Source: Clarkia xantiana subsp. parviflora | Taxonomy: Eukaryota > Streptophyta > Magnoliopsida > Myrtales > Onagraceae | Direction: 5' to 3' | Length of the DNA stretch: 64,000 nt | Assembly: GCA_036873135.1 (NCBI GenBank) | Contig: JAPTYO010000012.1 | Location: 14,020,090-14,084,089, forward strand | Shown: positions 11,812-23,448 of the stretch, piece after piece | Numbering within the stretch: the first letter of the stretch is position 1 | How the letters are laid out: the number at the start of each line of letters is the position of its first letter | Translations under genes and position numbers: made by a program | The notes under the pieces: model-generated | What the model was told of the DNA's origin: nothing | The model's database searches: none | Seen by the model: the letters and a program-made list of their open reading frames with translations, nothing else

Positions 11812-14800
11812 TTAAGTGGGAATTGCCAATTGGAGAGACAGTATAAAAGTAGACTTATTGTAATCTTCTCTCAAATACCGCACATCTCCATTCATCAGCC
11901 TTATAAGCTTCCTGCTGATGAGAAGGCTGATCCCTGCCCCGTCAGCCACCTCCCCTCCTCCGTAACTCTCAAACATCTGGTTCAACACCCATTCCGGTAC
12001 ACCTCCACCACCGTGACACATCATCCTGTACACAAACAAGATAGAAGATATATGGAATTATTATTGTTAAAATAAAGTCGATACCGACCCGACATTTTTA
12101 TTTTTACCAACCAAATATTTTTTTGTTGCTAGTTCCTGTATTTTCACCTGAGCTCTAGGTGTGCAAGATGAAGGGCTTCTCCCGAAGTGAGACATGCTGA
12201 TATGTTAAGCTGGCTCCCGGTCGCCGTGAAATCGAGCGATACGAGCAAGAAATCCGATAACACCTGTTGCAATCGGACACTGTCGCCGTACAAGGTTCGG
12301 GTGACAACATCTTGTGCTACATCATTCACTATCTGCACTCCCTTGCTTCTGCTCTTCACCATCACTTGACTAATACAACCTACCAATACTTCTTCTAGTG
12401 TAAACTCCACCATTTCAAGATCCATATTTCCATCAATTAGAGTGTCGAGATCGGAATCGTCGAGAACCCTGGACAGTTGGTTCTCGCACTGCGCACTCGT
12501 CATCGTGACCATTTCCGGTTCTCCTCCTAACTCGGTCCGGGCGAAGATAATTCCGTTCAAGGAATTCCGAGCATGCCTCTTTGTATAAGCAAGCATCTTC
12601 AAAGCATTTTGCTCATGGATTGATTGCTGATGCAATTGTGAACTAGGTAGCTGCAAGAAGCAAAACACCCCACTCACTGTCTTACTCACACATAGAAGAC
12701 ACTCGACGAATTTACGATCCTTTGAGAAAAACCCGAACGAGAGCTTCTCAGGGCGGGTCATCGTGCTATTGAGTACCACCCCGAGGTTCACGAAAGCTTC
12801 TTGATTCTTGAGATGGCAGTAGGTTGTTTTATGGATGCCGAAAACTTCGCCCAGCACCATCTTTCCGATTACCTCGTCTCTTGTCCATCCAGTTAGTTTG
12901 GTCATGGCTAGGTTCCACTCCGAGCATGTCCCGAACTCGTCAGCCCCAAATATTGGGGGTATCAGAGGGCTCGGGTTCTGCACGATCGCCTTGTAATCCC
13001 CTTCGATCCGGGTAAATTTGTCCAGTGCCATCTTCTCGCCTGTGATGTCTTGAGCCACGAAGCACACCCCGACCACGTTATCTTCGAGGTCCCTACTCGC
13101 ACACGCGTTCACGACCAACCTGATCGGCTCACCGCGTCTTCTTCTGATCGCGAACTCGATATTTTGTTTCTCATTTCCTGCGAAAACGTAAAAATATCTT
13201 TATATATATGAATAAAGTGTTGATAATAAGACGTGTATTTTAACCAATTGATCCATAAAGTCAAATTTATGGGTGAAGACATTCGACATACTTTTATACA
13301 TACTTCAACAGAAAGAAAGATGCAATTATATGTACTAATATTACCTTGTAACGCCATGTACAACATCTCCCTGACAATATCAACCCAAGTATCCTCTACA
13401 AGGGTGATCAAATGAATCCCAATGGCTTCCTCAACAGATAAACCAGTCAAATCAGCAATCTTTGAATTCCATCCATTGATTAAACCATCAGCATCCACCG
13501 ACAATATCGGCACGGTGGCAGTCTCGATCAAACGCACCACCTCGTTCGTCACAGTCTCTAATTCGTGATCGTCATTCGGGTTCCTCCTCCTCGTCCCTGA
13601 AGATTCTTCCTTGATCAATGCGTTCCTCACGATGATTTGAAGCGAGTGGATTGCATCCATTTCGAATTCCTTCCACGGCAAGCTCCTCCCCCGAACCACC
13701 TCCAAAAAGGCCTTGAAAGACGACCTAGGGTGCATTTTCCTTCCATCATCCTTGACTCCTTCGTCGTGTCGGGCCCCACCCCATTGAATCTCCGAAGCCG
13801 TGTGGGATCGGAACCAGAACACCATGTCTTTGGAAGTTATTCGAACCGCAGCCATCCCACAAACAACATCCCCGAGAGCACCCGCTCCTGGAAACCCGGC
13901 ATCGTTTAGACTGTCAGTACTCAAACCGGTCGAATCTGCGTGGCATTCGTACATCCACGAGACAATGTCGCGTAGTTGGGAGTCTGTCGGAGTAGTTCCC
14001 AATTTATAAGTCTTGTTCTCGTAAAGAAGAACGGCTCCGTCACATTTTACGAGGTCCGCCACGTTCGGGCTCTCCAGGGACACGATCCCGAGCGGAGGGT
14101 CCCGCATCAGCATATCGCATAGTAATGTCTGTGTCCTTAGTATGTTCTTCTCAAGTATCTGTCTTTCCAGCTCTAGTTCCTTGGAAACATGGATCGCAAA
14201 CACCTGCGCGAGAAACTCGCAAGCGTATCGGAGAGGGAACGGGACGAACCTCGGTGTCGTGTTGTGACAAACCACGAGACCCCACAACCTCTTCGACTTT
14301 CCGGTTACTTCGGCCGGTGATTCTTCTTCATCGTCATTGACAACGATCGCCATTACGAGGGAAGCGATCGAGGTCATGTTCTCCATGTACTGTAAATGGC
14401 AGGTGTGCGGGGCCCGAAGCGTCGACCCGCACAGCGTCAGGTTGAACGGGAGATTCTCGTCTTGATTCACCTTCACGGGTTTCGCCCGACAATCGACGAT
14501 CATTCTTACCTTGTTCTTCATGAACAAGAATCTTGCAGCCTGAGGGATATCAGTCGCCGGGTAATGCAACCCGAGATAGGGTTCCAAGCCCGGTTTGGTC
14601 ATCTCGGAGACAACTTCACCGTGATCATCGTCGTGGAACTTATAAGCCATGGTTCGATCGTAACCCGTCATTTCGAAAACTTGTTCAACCATGGTTTCGC
14701 AAAGGCGGTCCATGTTACCACTCGGCAGAGACTGGAGCCGGGCGATCGCCTTTGCGGCCAGTTTATACGATTGTAGCGCTCCGGAAGCAGTCGTTGGGAC

Positions 14801-15364
14801 TTCGAAGGGCTTCACGGGTTCGAAATCGATCACGATACTACCCGTCACCCGGTGCACAATCGCGTAAAACGGCTCCCCGGACGTCTTGCAGTGGACAAGG
14901 ACCGGGTTGAGGAGGGAAACATCGGGAAACCCGAAAACCTTGTACAATGCGGAAGAACTAGGAGCGGTGAAAATGGTTCGGAGATCTGTCCCGAGGGTTA
15001 AGACCGGTTGGTCACCTAACCCGGCCGGGACTGTATGAGTAACCGTGGTTAGCAGATCGGGTGCATTGTCACTAAAAGCTATGACCTTGAGATTTTTGTC
15101 GTCTAAGGCGACGAGGCAGCCGAAGGGCTGGATGGTGAGGCTCTTCTGGATTTGGCTGAGGTATGCTGTGGTTACATTGTTGGATGGGTCTAGGGTTTCG
15201 ATGTCTCGGACCGAGGTGGAGTAGTCGAAGGAGTTGCCCGACTCGTCGAAGTCTGCCTGGATTTTTGCGTCGGCTGTGGTTTGGGCGATGATCCTCGCGG
15301 TTTGTCTTGACCGGACAGAGTTGGTGGAGGCCGACTGGGTTGGTGGTGGTCTTGAAGAAGACAT
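11812..15364 (-). CDS. PHYA: Phytochrome A (red/far-red photoreceptor)
   Basis: Coding exons are 15364-13345, 13177-12148 and 12025-11812. They total 3264 nt, or 1087 residues plus stop. Junctions are GT-AG and in frame. Domain order: serine-rich N-terminus; PAS and GAF with [11 protein letters not shown] (269-279) and the bilin-attachment cysteine C322 in [14 protein letters not shown] domain with [13 protein letters not shown]; two PAS repeats; and a histidine-kinase-related C-terminus ending [10 protein letters not shown] and MNGDVRYL. The N-terminus ([28 protein letters not shown]) points to the phyA type. Phytochrome A is the far-red/very-low-fluence receptor that moves to the nucleus after photoconversion. 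Two oddities: the protein is about 35 residues shorter than the usual 1122 or so, partly from gaps in PAS2 and the kinase-related domain; and exon 2 is continuous where angiosperm PHY genes usually have another intron. No stop or frameshift interrupts it, so it looks functional. Confidence 0.96.
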
Positions 15365-17486
15365 GATATCTGATCAAAGATATCAACACTGCTACAACAA
15401 ATCACTAATGTAGTAGTCACTCAGAATTAGAAGACACAGATACTATACAAATTCGTTACAGAAAGGTTTTTTTTTTTGTCACTAGCACAAAATGCGTTGC
15501 TAATAAACCCAGTGACGAAAACACACAGTTGTCACAGATACAACTGAATATTATTATAACCTAAAAGGAACCTAATTATATAGGTATTTTCTAGCATGCT
15601 TTTTTTTTTTTTACTAATTTGGTATAATAATTTATAATATAGATAAAAATTAAAATTATGAATTTTTTTAGTTACATCTAAAATTTGCTTTATACTATTG
15701 TCAATTTATATGTGAATTCACCGTTAGAATAATAAAAAAATGTAAAAAAAAACAAAAAAACCACAACTTTAGTGCTTGTATAACGTTGAAAAAATAATCT
15801 AACTGTATATGTCTTTTGCTAAAATGAACTTAAAAATATTTTTTATATTTGGTAATCCATCTATTTGAAGTATTGAATATATGAGTACCACATAAGTAGG
15901 TTTCACCTTAATTAAAGACTGTTCACTCTCTTCTCATGGTATGGTAAACCATTTTAAGCACGAGCTCAAGCTAGAGCGATTTAAGGTTTATCGGTCATGA
16001 ATTAATTGGCTGAGTTACGGGGCTTGCTCCGGCCAAAACACTTGCTTAACAGGGTCTACCAAACAAAGCGACTTGGCTGGCATATATTTTGATTAGGGCG
16101 CTAATTAGATGAAGTGGGTCATGTAATATTTATATAAGGAAAATGATTAGGGTTCCGAAATGGAACCTTCGACATATTCCGAATGTTACTGTAATAAAAT
16201 CACCAAGAAGTTGCTAAATATTACACTGCAAGCCATTAAAAGACATGTCGGAGGTTCTGTGTCGGAACACCTCTCTACTTATAATCAACACTTTGGATAA
16301 ATAGGTACCAAATATTCGAGTCAGTATTCATCAGTTTGTCACTAGTAGAGAGAGCGATCAAGATTCTTAGTTATGTCATTATTACAAGGATATAAGTAAG
16401 AATGCCATATCTTGTTACTAGTTAACAGAGTGTAATTAAGGGGTTTTTAGATACCACAATTAATTCGTAATTTCATTCAGCTGTGCTAAATCTGCTCTCC
16501 ATTTTCTTCTATTTAAACAAGAGAGAGGTGAGTCATTAATTCAAACTAAGCTCAACTAACTAATCACAACAGAAAGAAAGAAAGAAACAGGTGCAAGACT
16601 CCAACAACTTAGGAATCATGTAAAGAAAAGAAAAGACAAGACATTCCAACTTATAATAAGCAACAACATATATTCATTACAATTAGGTAACAGCTAGCTG
16701 ACCTTATATATTTGAAGAAGAAGAAGAGTCAGTAAGTTTCAGCTTGAAGAAGAAAGACAGTTGCAGACAGATATATATATACTCATCATCTAAGAGTCGA
16801 GAGAGTTCGATTTTGAGAGACAAAACTAAGAATCCTATCAACTGAATTCCTCGATGAAGCAAGCCCTCTTTTTGTCGAGGGACCACATTCAAGTTCAACA
16901 TATATATACTTAACTCCAAGATTGATTGATTTCTTTCTTTGTTTCTAATAATAATAGTAGTAGAGGGGCAATAGAATAGATCACCTTTTCACTTCCCAAG
17001 AAGGGGGACAAATGAATGCTCATACCCACTATAAGTAGCACGTTGTCTGATTTCTATTTGCTCAGATACCATACCATATATAAATAAAGCTAAGTGCTGA
17101 CATCCACTTACCATTATATTATATAAAAATAAATTAAATAGACAACTAACTCAACTGTGTGCAGTAGTAGCTAAGCTAGTTAGTACCAACTTGGTTCAGT
17201 TTAATATTCAATAATAATTATTATTATATATACTGGTGGTGGTGGCCCGTTAATTAATCACACTTAACATAACAAATGCTGGCTACATATATATATATCA
17301 TCGGTGGGTGTGCAGTACTAGTTAATTAGTAAATAGTAAGTCGGTAATCTGGACAAGAAAGAAAGCCAGGTGGTGATGACGATGTAAAAGAATACTCTAG
17401 ACAGATATACCATTCATGATCTAGTTTGTTTTATTGAGCCCTCTCCTTTCCCGACTCTTCAGACTGAACCAAGAGAGACATATATA
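15365..17486. other. PHYA upstream region
   Basis: No coding exon is supported. The region is AT-rich with T runs, several ATATAT tracts and GAAAGAAAGAAAG-type purine tracts near 16570-16590. It should include the minus-strand PHYA promoter and 5' leader; phyA genes commonly have an intron in the leader, but I could not place one with confidence. Confidence 0.4.
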
Positions 17487-17495
17487 TATATATAA

Positions 17496-18457
17496 GGGTC
17501 AATAACCTGGGAGAGGTAAGAAGTTTCACCATTGTTAATTTGAGAGGTCTGAAGATTGAAATGATGATAACAAAAGTCTGAAGTTTCGACTTGTAGATAA
17601 TAGAGGTCTCCGTTAGTTTTTTCCGTTAAAACTGACGGAAGTTGGTCATGTGCATTGCATGTGACAAGAAATAAAATAAAATTCCAAAAATACCCTTCTT
17701 GCATCTCACATGTTTGAATGAAAAGACAAAAATGTCCTTAAGGCCACCACCCAACTCCGGCGACCACCACCCAACTCCGGCGACCACCACTCACCACTCA
17801 CAGCTCCGGCGACCGCCACCCAACTCCGGCGACCACAACCCGACTCCGACGACCATCGCCCAACTCCGCCGACCACAACCACGGTCCCGATTGGACCCAA
17901 TCGGAGACGGTGGCTCCGATCTGGGGCCACAGAGCTCCGATTTGGAGCGGCTCCGATTTGGGGCCACAGAGCTCCAAATTGGAGCTCTGTGGCTCCGATC
18001 TGGGGCCATAGAGCTCCGATTTGGAGCTCTGTGACCCCAAATCGAAGTCACAGAGCTCCGATCGGAGCCACCGAGCTCCGATCAAAGCTTTGTGGCTCCG
18101 ATTTGGGCCCAATTGGGGTCGTGGTGGCGGTCGTCGGAGTTGTGAGTGGTGGTCGCCGGAGTTGGGTGGTGGCCGGCCGGAGCCGTGGTGGTGGCCGGAG
18201 TTGGGTTAGGTTTAAATTATGGACAGGGGTATTTTTATCATTTCATCTTTATATTAATTAAACTTTTTATTAATTCAAATATTATAAAAGGGTATTTTTG
18301 ACATTTCACGCGGTTCTGTTAAATTTGACAGAAAATTTGGACGGAAAACCTAAAAATCACATAGTCCAAACTTCATACCTCAGTTATCACCATTTCAATC
18401 TTCAGACCTTTCAAATTAACAAGGGTCAAACTTCAGACCTCTCCAGGTTATTGACCC
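17496..18457. mobile_element. Mutator-like non-autonomous element 3 (perfect 9-bp TSD)
   Basis: The ends are inverted copies starting GGGTCAATAACCTGG, and the arms match imperfectly for about 100 bases (GGTCTGAAGATTGAAATG in both). The 9-bp sequence TATATATAA flanks it exactly at 17487-17495 and 18458-18466, the duplication length expected for Mutator-like elements. The 962-bp interior contains a GACGGAAGTTGGTCATGTGC motif region, then GC-rich repeats of CTCCGGCGACCACCACC and many copies of GGCCACAGAGCTCC and its inverse, shared with element 1. Apparent open frames across the cargo on both strands come from its repetitiveness. No transposase is present. Confidence 0.87.
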
Positions 18458-18466
18458 TATATATAA

Positions 18467-20500
18467 TAATGTCGTTTCCATTCCCGCCAAATTTTGACAT
18501 TAGTTCTCCACCTGATTGAAACCACTCCACATCAGATAGATGCCTCTTCATTACTCTCACAATACCTACAAATTATCACGAAATAACATGAATCCAATAT
18601 ATATATTAACAAAACAAATAATCAAATTCTGTATCTATGTATGTGAACTACAAGCAATCACATTGAGTAGCAAAGTATGGTTCGTCATTTAAACTGGTCC
18701 GGCTGTACCGGTTTGGACCTTGGCCCAGAATAGAAATGTGTTAAGAATTAGTCCATGCTGGACCGATTCCAAACGGGTCCAATTCTGTTAAAAAGTAAAC
18801 AGTACCAAGAAACACGATTGTACTTCTTCATATCCGGTCAAGAACTGGACTAAAACGGATTTTGTAACTGTTTTTTTTTTCAATAATAAAAACCTTCTTC
18901 TTTTTTTTTTTTTGCCCGATAATAATAAAATCCTTAAAAAAGGGTATGGGGTGGGCCGGAAACGAACTATAATAACTGTTGTTTACAAAAAAAAAATTAA
19001 AACCGGTTCCAAGCTATTTATAATCAAACCAGTTATTCTAGGGATGATTCAGGACTAAATAAAAATGTGTGGATCGGAACTTTTTAGAACAGCTTTGATA
19101 TGGTTTGGAATCCTCCTCAGTGCAGCGCACCCAGGTTTCCTACGAAAATAATGGATATATATTTTTTGGATTCTATCTTATTATCATGGTAAATGAAATA
19201 AATATTTTTTAATCCATTATTAACGCAGATGTTGCACCGATCACTTTTTTTTGGAAAACAAAGTCTATCTTCTTTATGAAGCTCGGTCTCCATCTCTATT
19301 GAGGTAGAACTAGTAAAACTTTACTGTGTTCAGTTGAAACAAATCATGGAATTTATGAACATGAGTAATTTTTAAAGAAAAATCTAAATTAAGAAGAATT
19401 GATAGGGACCGCGCGTACGCAGTCCCCTCTGCCACAAATTATGACGTAGACTCTACCACTTGGGTAGATCTTAGGCAGGCACCCCTCCAAAGTGCAATGG
19501 AGGTCACAAGCTTGGTCCATGAGCCTTCATGTTCGCCCATTGAACCCGTCCAGGTAAGTACTTTACACAACGTCCCATCCGCCTCTTTTATTACACACTA
19601 CAGCGTTCCTTCTCCTTCAAACTGCCGATGTGGTACTCTTCTCAATAACAATTAGATAGAGGACAGAGAGATGATTCCTATTTGGGCCTATATAGAAAGT
19701 AAATGCCCGTTCATGGAATTAAACAAAGCCCAACAGCACCAAAGGAAAGGTCCATATTGAACCCCCCCAATTTATTCAACATATATGCTTGTTTAGGGTT
19801 TACAGCCATTCCACCCCATGCTCAGCCCAACGTTTTTTAGTACATACATGATGATGATGATTAGGAAGTTTCTCAGCGATGCTATACATTTTTTTTTTAC
19901 CACCAATGCTAGTACATTTGGCAACAACCACAATGTCAATTGTTTTAACTTTCCAATAACTTGAATTTTATTTAATGGCTAAAACATAATAGAAATTAGA
20001 ATTGCCGTTCAATTGAGCCATACTAAAAGTAGGTACATACATGGCCATTCATTGTCATTTCTCATTTCACGAGAAAATGATTTGAACTACTTCTAACATA
20101 CACTTGTAATAGTTAAGTTAAATAAAAGAAGAAGATTCTTGTTCTTTTAATTATGTCATATCGATTCTTGTTCTTTCAATTATGTCATATCGTGTCAGGT
20201 TTTTTTAAATAGTCTTATCCATATTCAATTTTGAATCTCATCACATATTTTGTAGACAGTCTTGTCCATTCCATTGAAATATTTATAAACTCAGCATGGC
20301 ACAAACGCGACCCCACACCACAGATTACCACCCAAAATGTATACCAAACATACTAACTAGTGTATGCTGAATGATTGTTTCAATGTTGGAATAAAAAAAT
20401 TGTATCAACAGTGATTCAAGCATATTATTATGTGCATAGTAATCTACAAATTAAGATACAAGTGAAAAAATGGAATGAAATGAAAAAAAGAATATAAGTG
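18467..20500. other. Intergenic stretch with eroded hAT-like remnant
   Basis: No gene is supported. Between about 18680 and 19110 there are scattered ACTGGTCC, ACCGGTTT and AAACCGGTTCC phrases like those in the elements at 5656 and 47996, but no clear ends, so it is probably an eroded relative. A block at 19405-19570 is less AT-rich and not recognised. The stretch near 20500 probably holds the 3' UTR of the ArfGAP gene. Confidence 0.4.
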
Positions 20501-23448
20501 TTATTGGGTAAGAGGTACACATTCAAGCTCAACATGCAGCTCTCCTCTCTCAATGTTCTGTAGTATAATAATGATTTCTTGCTTAATCTTGCCATCTACC
20601 AAGTTGATACAATTATGTCTCACTAGCGAGTTGTTGTCGTTGCAATCAATTGATCTCCGTACAACCTGCAACATTGTCTCTCTGGACCCTGCTGCTTCTG
20701 ATGAAGAAGAAGACGAGGTAGACTCATTCACTCTTGCTGCAGTGAGTAATGGGAGGATATCTATGTCTGCTTCCCCCATGAAATCATCAGCTTTGAACAT
20801 GTCCTTATCATACACAAGCTACACCCCCCAAACATATGTATATAAAATAGTCAGAATGCTTTACTTTTTTTTTTAATAATTTGCTCACTTAATTAATTTA
20901 AAATCTACAATTTACTAGCTCCGTCCAACTTTCAGTTCTAGATGGATTAACGACATTTGAAATCTGATTTACGAATTCAATGCTAATTTTTTAAGTGCTT
21001 AAATAACTTGCTAACTGAATTTCCATAGCATCAATACTTTTTTAGTTGACCTTTTTAATATGGACAGTTTGTTAGGTGGATTTTTTAGGATAAGAGCAGT
21101 TTGTTAGCTAAATATACTCTTTTTTAAAAAAAAATTAAAACGCCAATTAGCTAGGTTTCATGTAGAGTGTATGTGCACTTTTTTGTGTGTGTAGAAGTAA
21201 AGAAGAGTTGGAAGAAGATAGCACATTATAAATTTGTTTTAGTTCAACTAGTAAATTATTAAAACAAAAAGAAAAAGCATCTAACAAATGGTTGATACTC
21301 AAAAAGTTCAGGTGAATAGTTAGAATAATAACAACGTTCATTTATAAAAAGGACTTACCACTCTTAAAGGAGGAACATTTTCAGGAATAGATAACATGAG
21401 ATGCTCGTTCCATATCGGGTTTAAGTTGTTCTTTATGACACGTGTTTTCATCGTCTGAGAAAAACAACATTTTATTATATAGCATTATTAAAATGAAGAG
21501 TTATATAACAGAAATGAATAAGTTAATTGAACTTGGAAATTAGGGTATAACTTACTTGATCACCTAAAGAGAGGATAACGTATGGATCACTAGTCATGAG
21601 AATATCGCGTACGGCTAGATTGGTCCCTTTAACCACATTGATCTTAATGAGTCCCACAAACTCGACCATCCCAGCCTGCAAATATTAATTAGATTATATA
21701 TGGAATAAATACAAGTATTTAATTGATTAAATAAAAATTATGTAGTACGTACAGTTGAGTTCCTCTTGTTATGTTTATGGTCGGCATCTCTACTTCTTGC
21801 TTTAGTGTGACGGGAACTATGGCGATGCTTAGTTGCTTGTTTCTCATAATAATGCTTCTTATTTTCTGGGATGGATTGTGGTTCTGACTGTGAATATCTA
21901 TGACTTGATGGCCATGACAATGCTGCTGGAGCTTCTTCTCCCGGTCTCAAAAATTGTAGAAGCTCATACTTTCTCCTATTTTCATATATATTAGGTTTTA
22001 ACATTCCAATTATTTTATGGTGTGTCTAAAATGAAGTCTGTTTGATTTTTAAGTTGTTATAAATGCTCAAATTTCATTTTAATTATAGTGGACTTCATCA
22101 TATATTATGACACTGATGATATTAATTTACCTAATAAAATCTGAACGCTCTTCTACAGAGGAATCTGGAGTGGGTTTTCGTAGGTTGCTTGGAAAGCAAA
22201 ACTCGTACTTTGAGTTCACTGTCGTGTTTCCTCCCAAATCTGTTAAGCTATTCACTTGCTCGTCTGTCCATTGATCCAACTTTACAGAAAGTACCTGATA
22301 TAATTAATATCCCACCAAAACTAGTTTTATTAGGAGGACATTCATTGATTTAAAATATGAAGAAGCTTTGGTTTTTTATTGCTGCACCTTTGTTATATGC
22401 ACTCCCAGGCTTCGGTGAACTCCAGAACACTTGATACATATGAATGCTCCAATACTCAATGACCTGACAGTAAACAAGAATGTGGTTGCAAAATTATAAT
22501 TAACCCTAATTTAGATAACAAAGATATATATGGTGGATGTATATGAATTACTTACACCCATTTTGGGTCTGGAGTCCCACAATCAGCACAAGTCTTATTC
22601 CCAGATTGCGATAACAGTTGGTCTAGCCGTTGTTGTGGCCCCCCTAAAGGACATGATCATAATAATAAATATTAATAAGTTTCAATATGTGCTTTAAGAA
22701 TCTAACAACACAATCAACTATAAGTCTGTTTCATTTTGAAAATGTTATTATTTGGTGTCTCAACTTCAAATTAGTTTATTTCCACTTTTTTCTTAAAAAA
22801 ATTGACGAAACAAAAAACATACTTTTTAAATTTAAACACCAAATAACCCTAAACTATAACTAATAAATCTAATACTTTGAAAAAAAAGTAGAAAACAACA
22901 TAGTTCCTTAAAACGATCATTTTAACACCAAAATCATTTATTTTTTTTTTTAAAAAAAAAGTGGAAAGTAATAAATTTGATTATTAGAACACCAAATATT
23001 ATTTTAAATATGGAATAGCGAGTAGTAACTTGACCTATAACTGAGACAGTTTTTAAATCTTAAATAAATGTAAGATAAATTGAGATTGAAAGGTAGAAGA
23101 CGTGCCTGCATATTTATCAGTTTTGCAGCTCCACCGTGGATTTTCTTTCTGTAAGAGATCTAATAGGCTAGACGACCCCGGTCCTAAAAATGACGTAAAA
23201 AATTAGATAGATGATTGTACAAGAAATCATCATTAATGAAGCAGATTGGTCTAGTCTAGCAAATCCAACATAATAAAGCTGTTGGGTTTGGATTGGATCG
23301 AACATAAAACCAAGTTGTCAAAACTCCATGCTCGATCGTGTATTAATTATTTCTTGTATGTACAACAAAATAGAATGAAGATGAAATTAAGAGACGCATG
23401 CATACCGTTGTGTTTTTTGTGACAAGGTTTTTCCATACTCAGTTGCAT
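20501..23448 (-). CDS. AGD12: ArfGAP and C2 domain protein (AGD12/AGD13 type)
   Basis: Coding exons: 23448-23406, 23183-23106, 22643-22556, 22463-22388, 22294-22131, 21975-21753, 21675-21556, 21454-21359, 20818-20501. They total 1206 nt, 401 residues plus stop. The ArfGAP zinc finger is CxxC-x16-CxxC (C59, C62, C79, C82), followed by [10 protein letters not shown] with the catalytic arginine R87. A basic, histidine-rich linker (about 175-224) leads to a C2 domain (about 228-345) with [11 protein letters not shown] and [16 protein letters not shown], aspartates that could bind calcium. Family members stimulate GTP hydrolysis by Arf GTPases and bind membrane phospholipid through C2. The intron between 23106 and 22643 uses a GC donor (CAG, GCACG), the only choice that keeps frame. 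A short repeat element (about 22692-23058) sits in that intron. The symbol is by similarity; paralogue not resolved. Confidence 0.92.
22692..23058. mobile_element. Short TIR element in ArfGAP intron (GGGTTAAGAACC family, eroded)
   Basis: The inner order of motifs matches the elements at 30901 and 58055: an inverted terminal region (TTTAAGAATCTAAC on the left; on the right the inverse of TTAAAAACTGTCTCAGTTATAGG), a TTGACGAAACA motif region and TTTAAATATGGAATAGCGA near the right. The ends are worn and no target duplication is evident. It is placed by comparison with its relatives, so boundaries are approximate. Confidence 0.55.

Noticed and set aside
13637..14910. Plus-strand open frames opposite PHYA exon 1
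   Set aside because: Shadow frames of a long, conserved coding exon; the minus-strand protein is clearly the real one.
17699..18261. Overlapping open frames on both strands rich in proline, serine, glycine and arginine
   Set aside because: They are produced by the repetitive GC-rich cargo of a Mutator-like element; open on several frames at once and without protein similarity.
19405..19500. tRNA gene
   Set aside because: No complete cloverleaf with a T-loop GGTTCGANNCC could be fitted.
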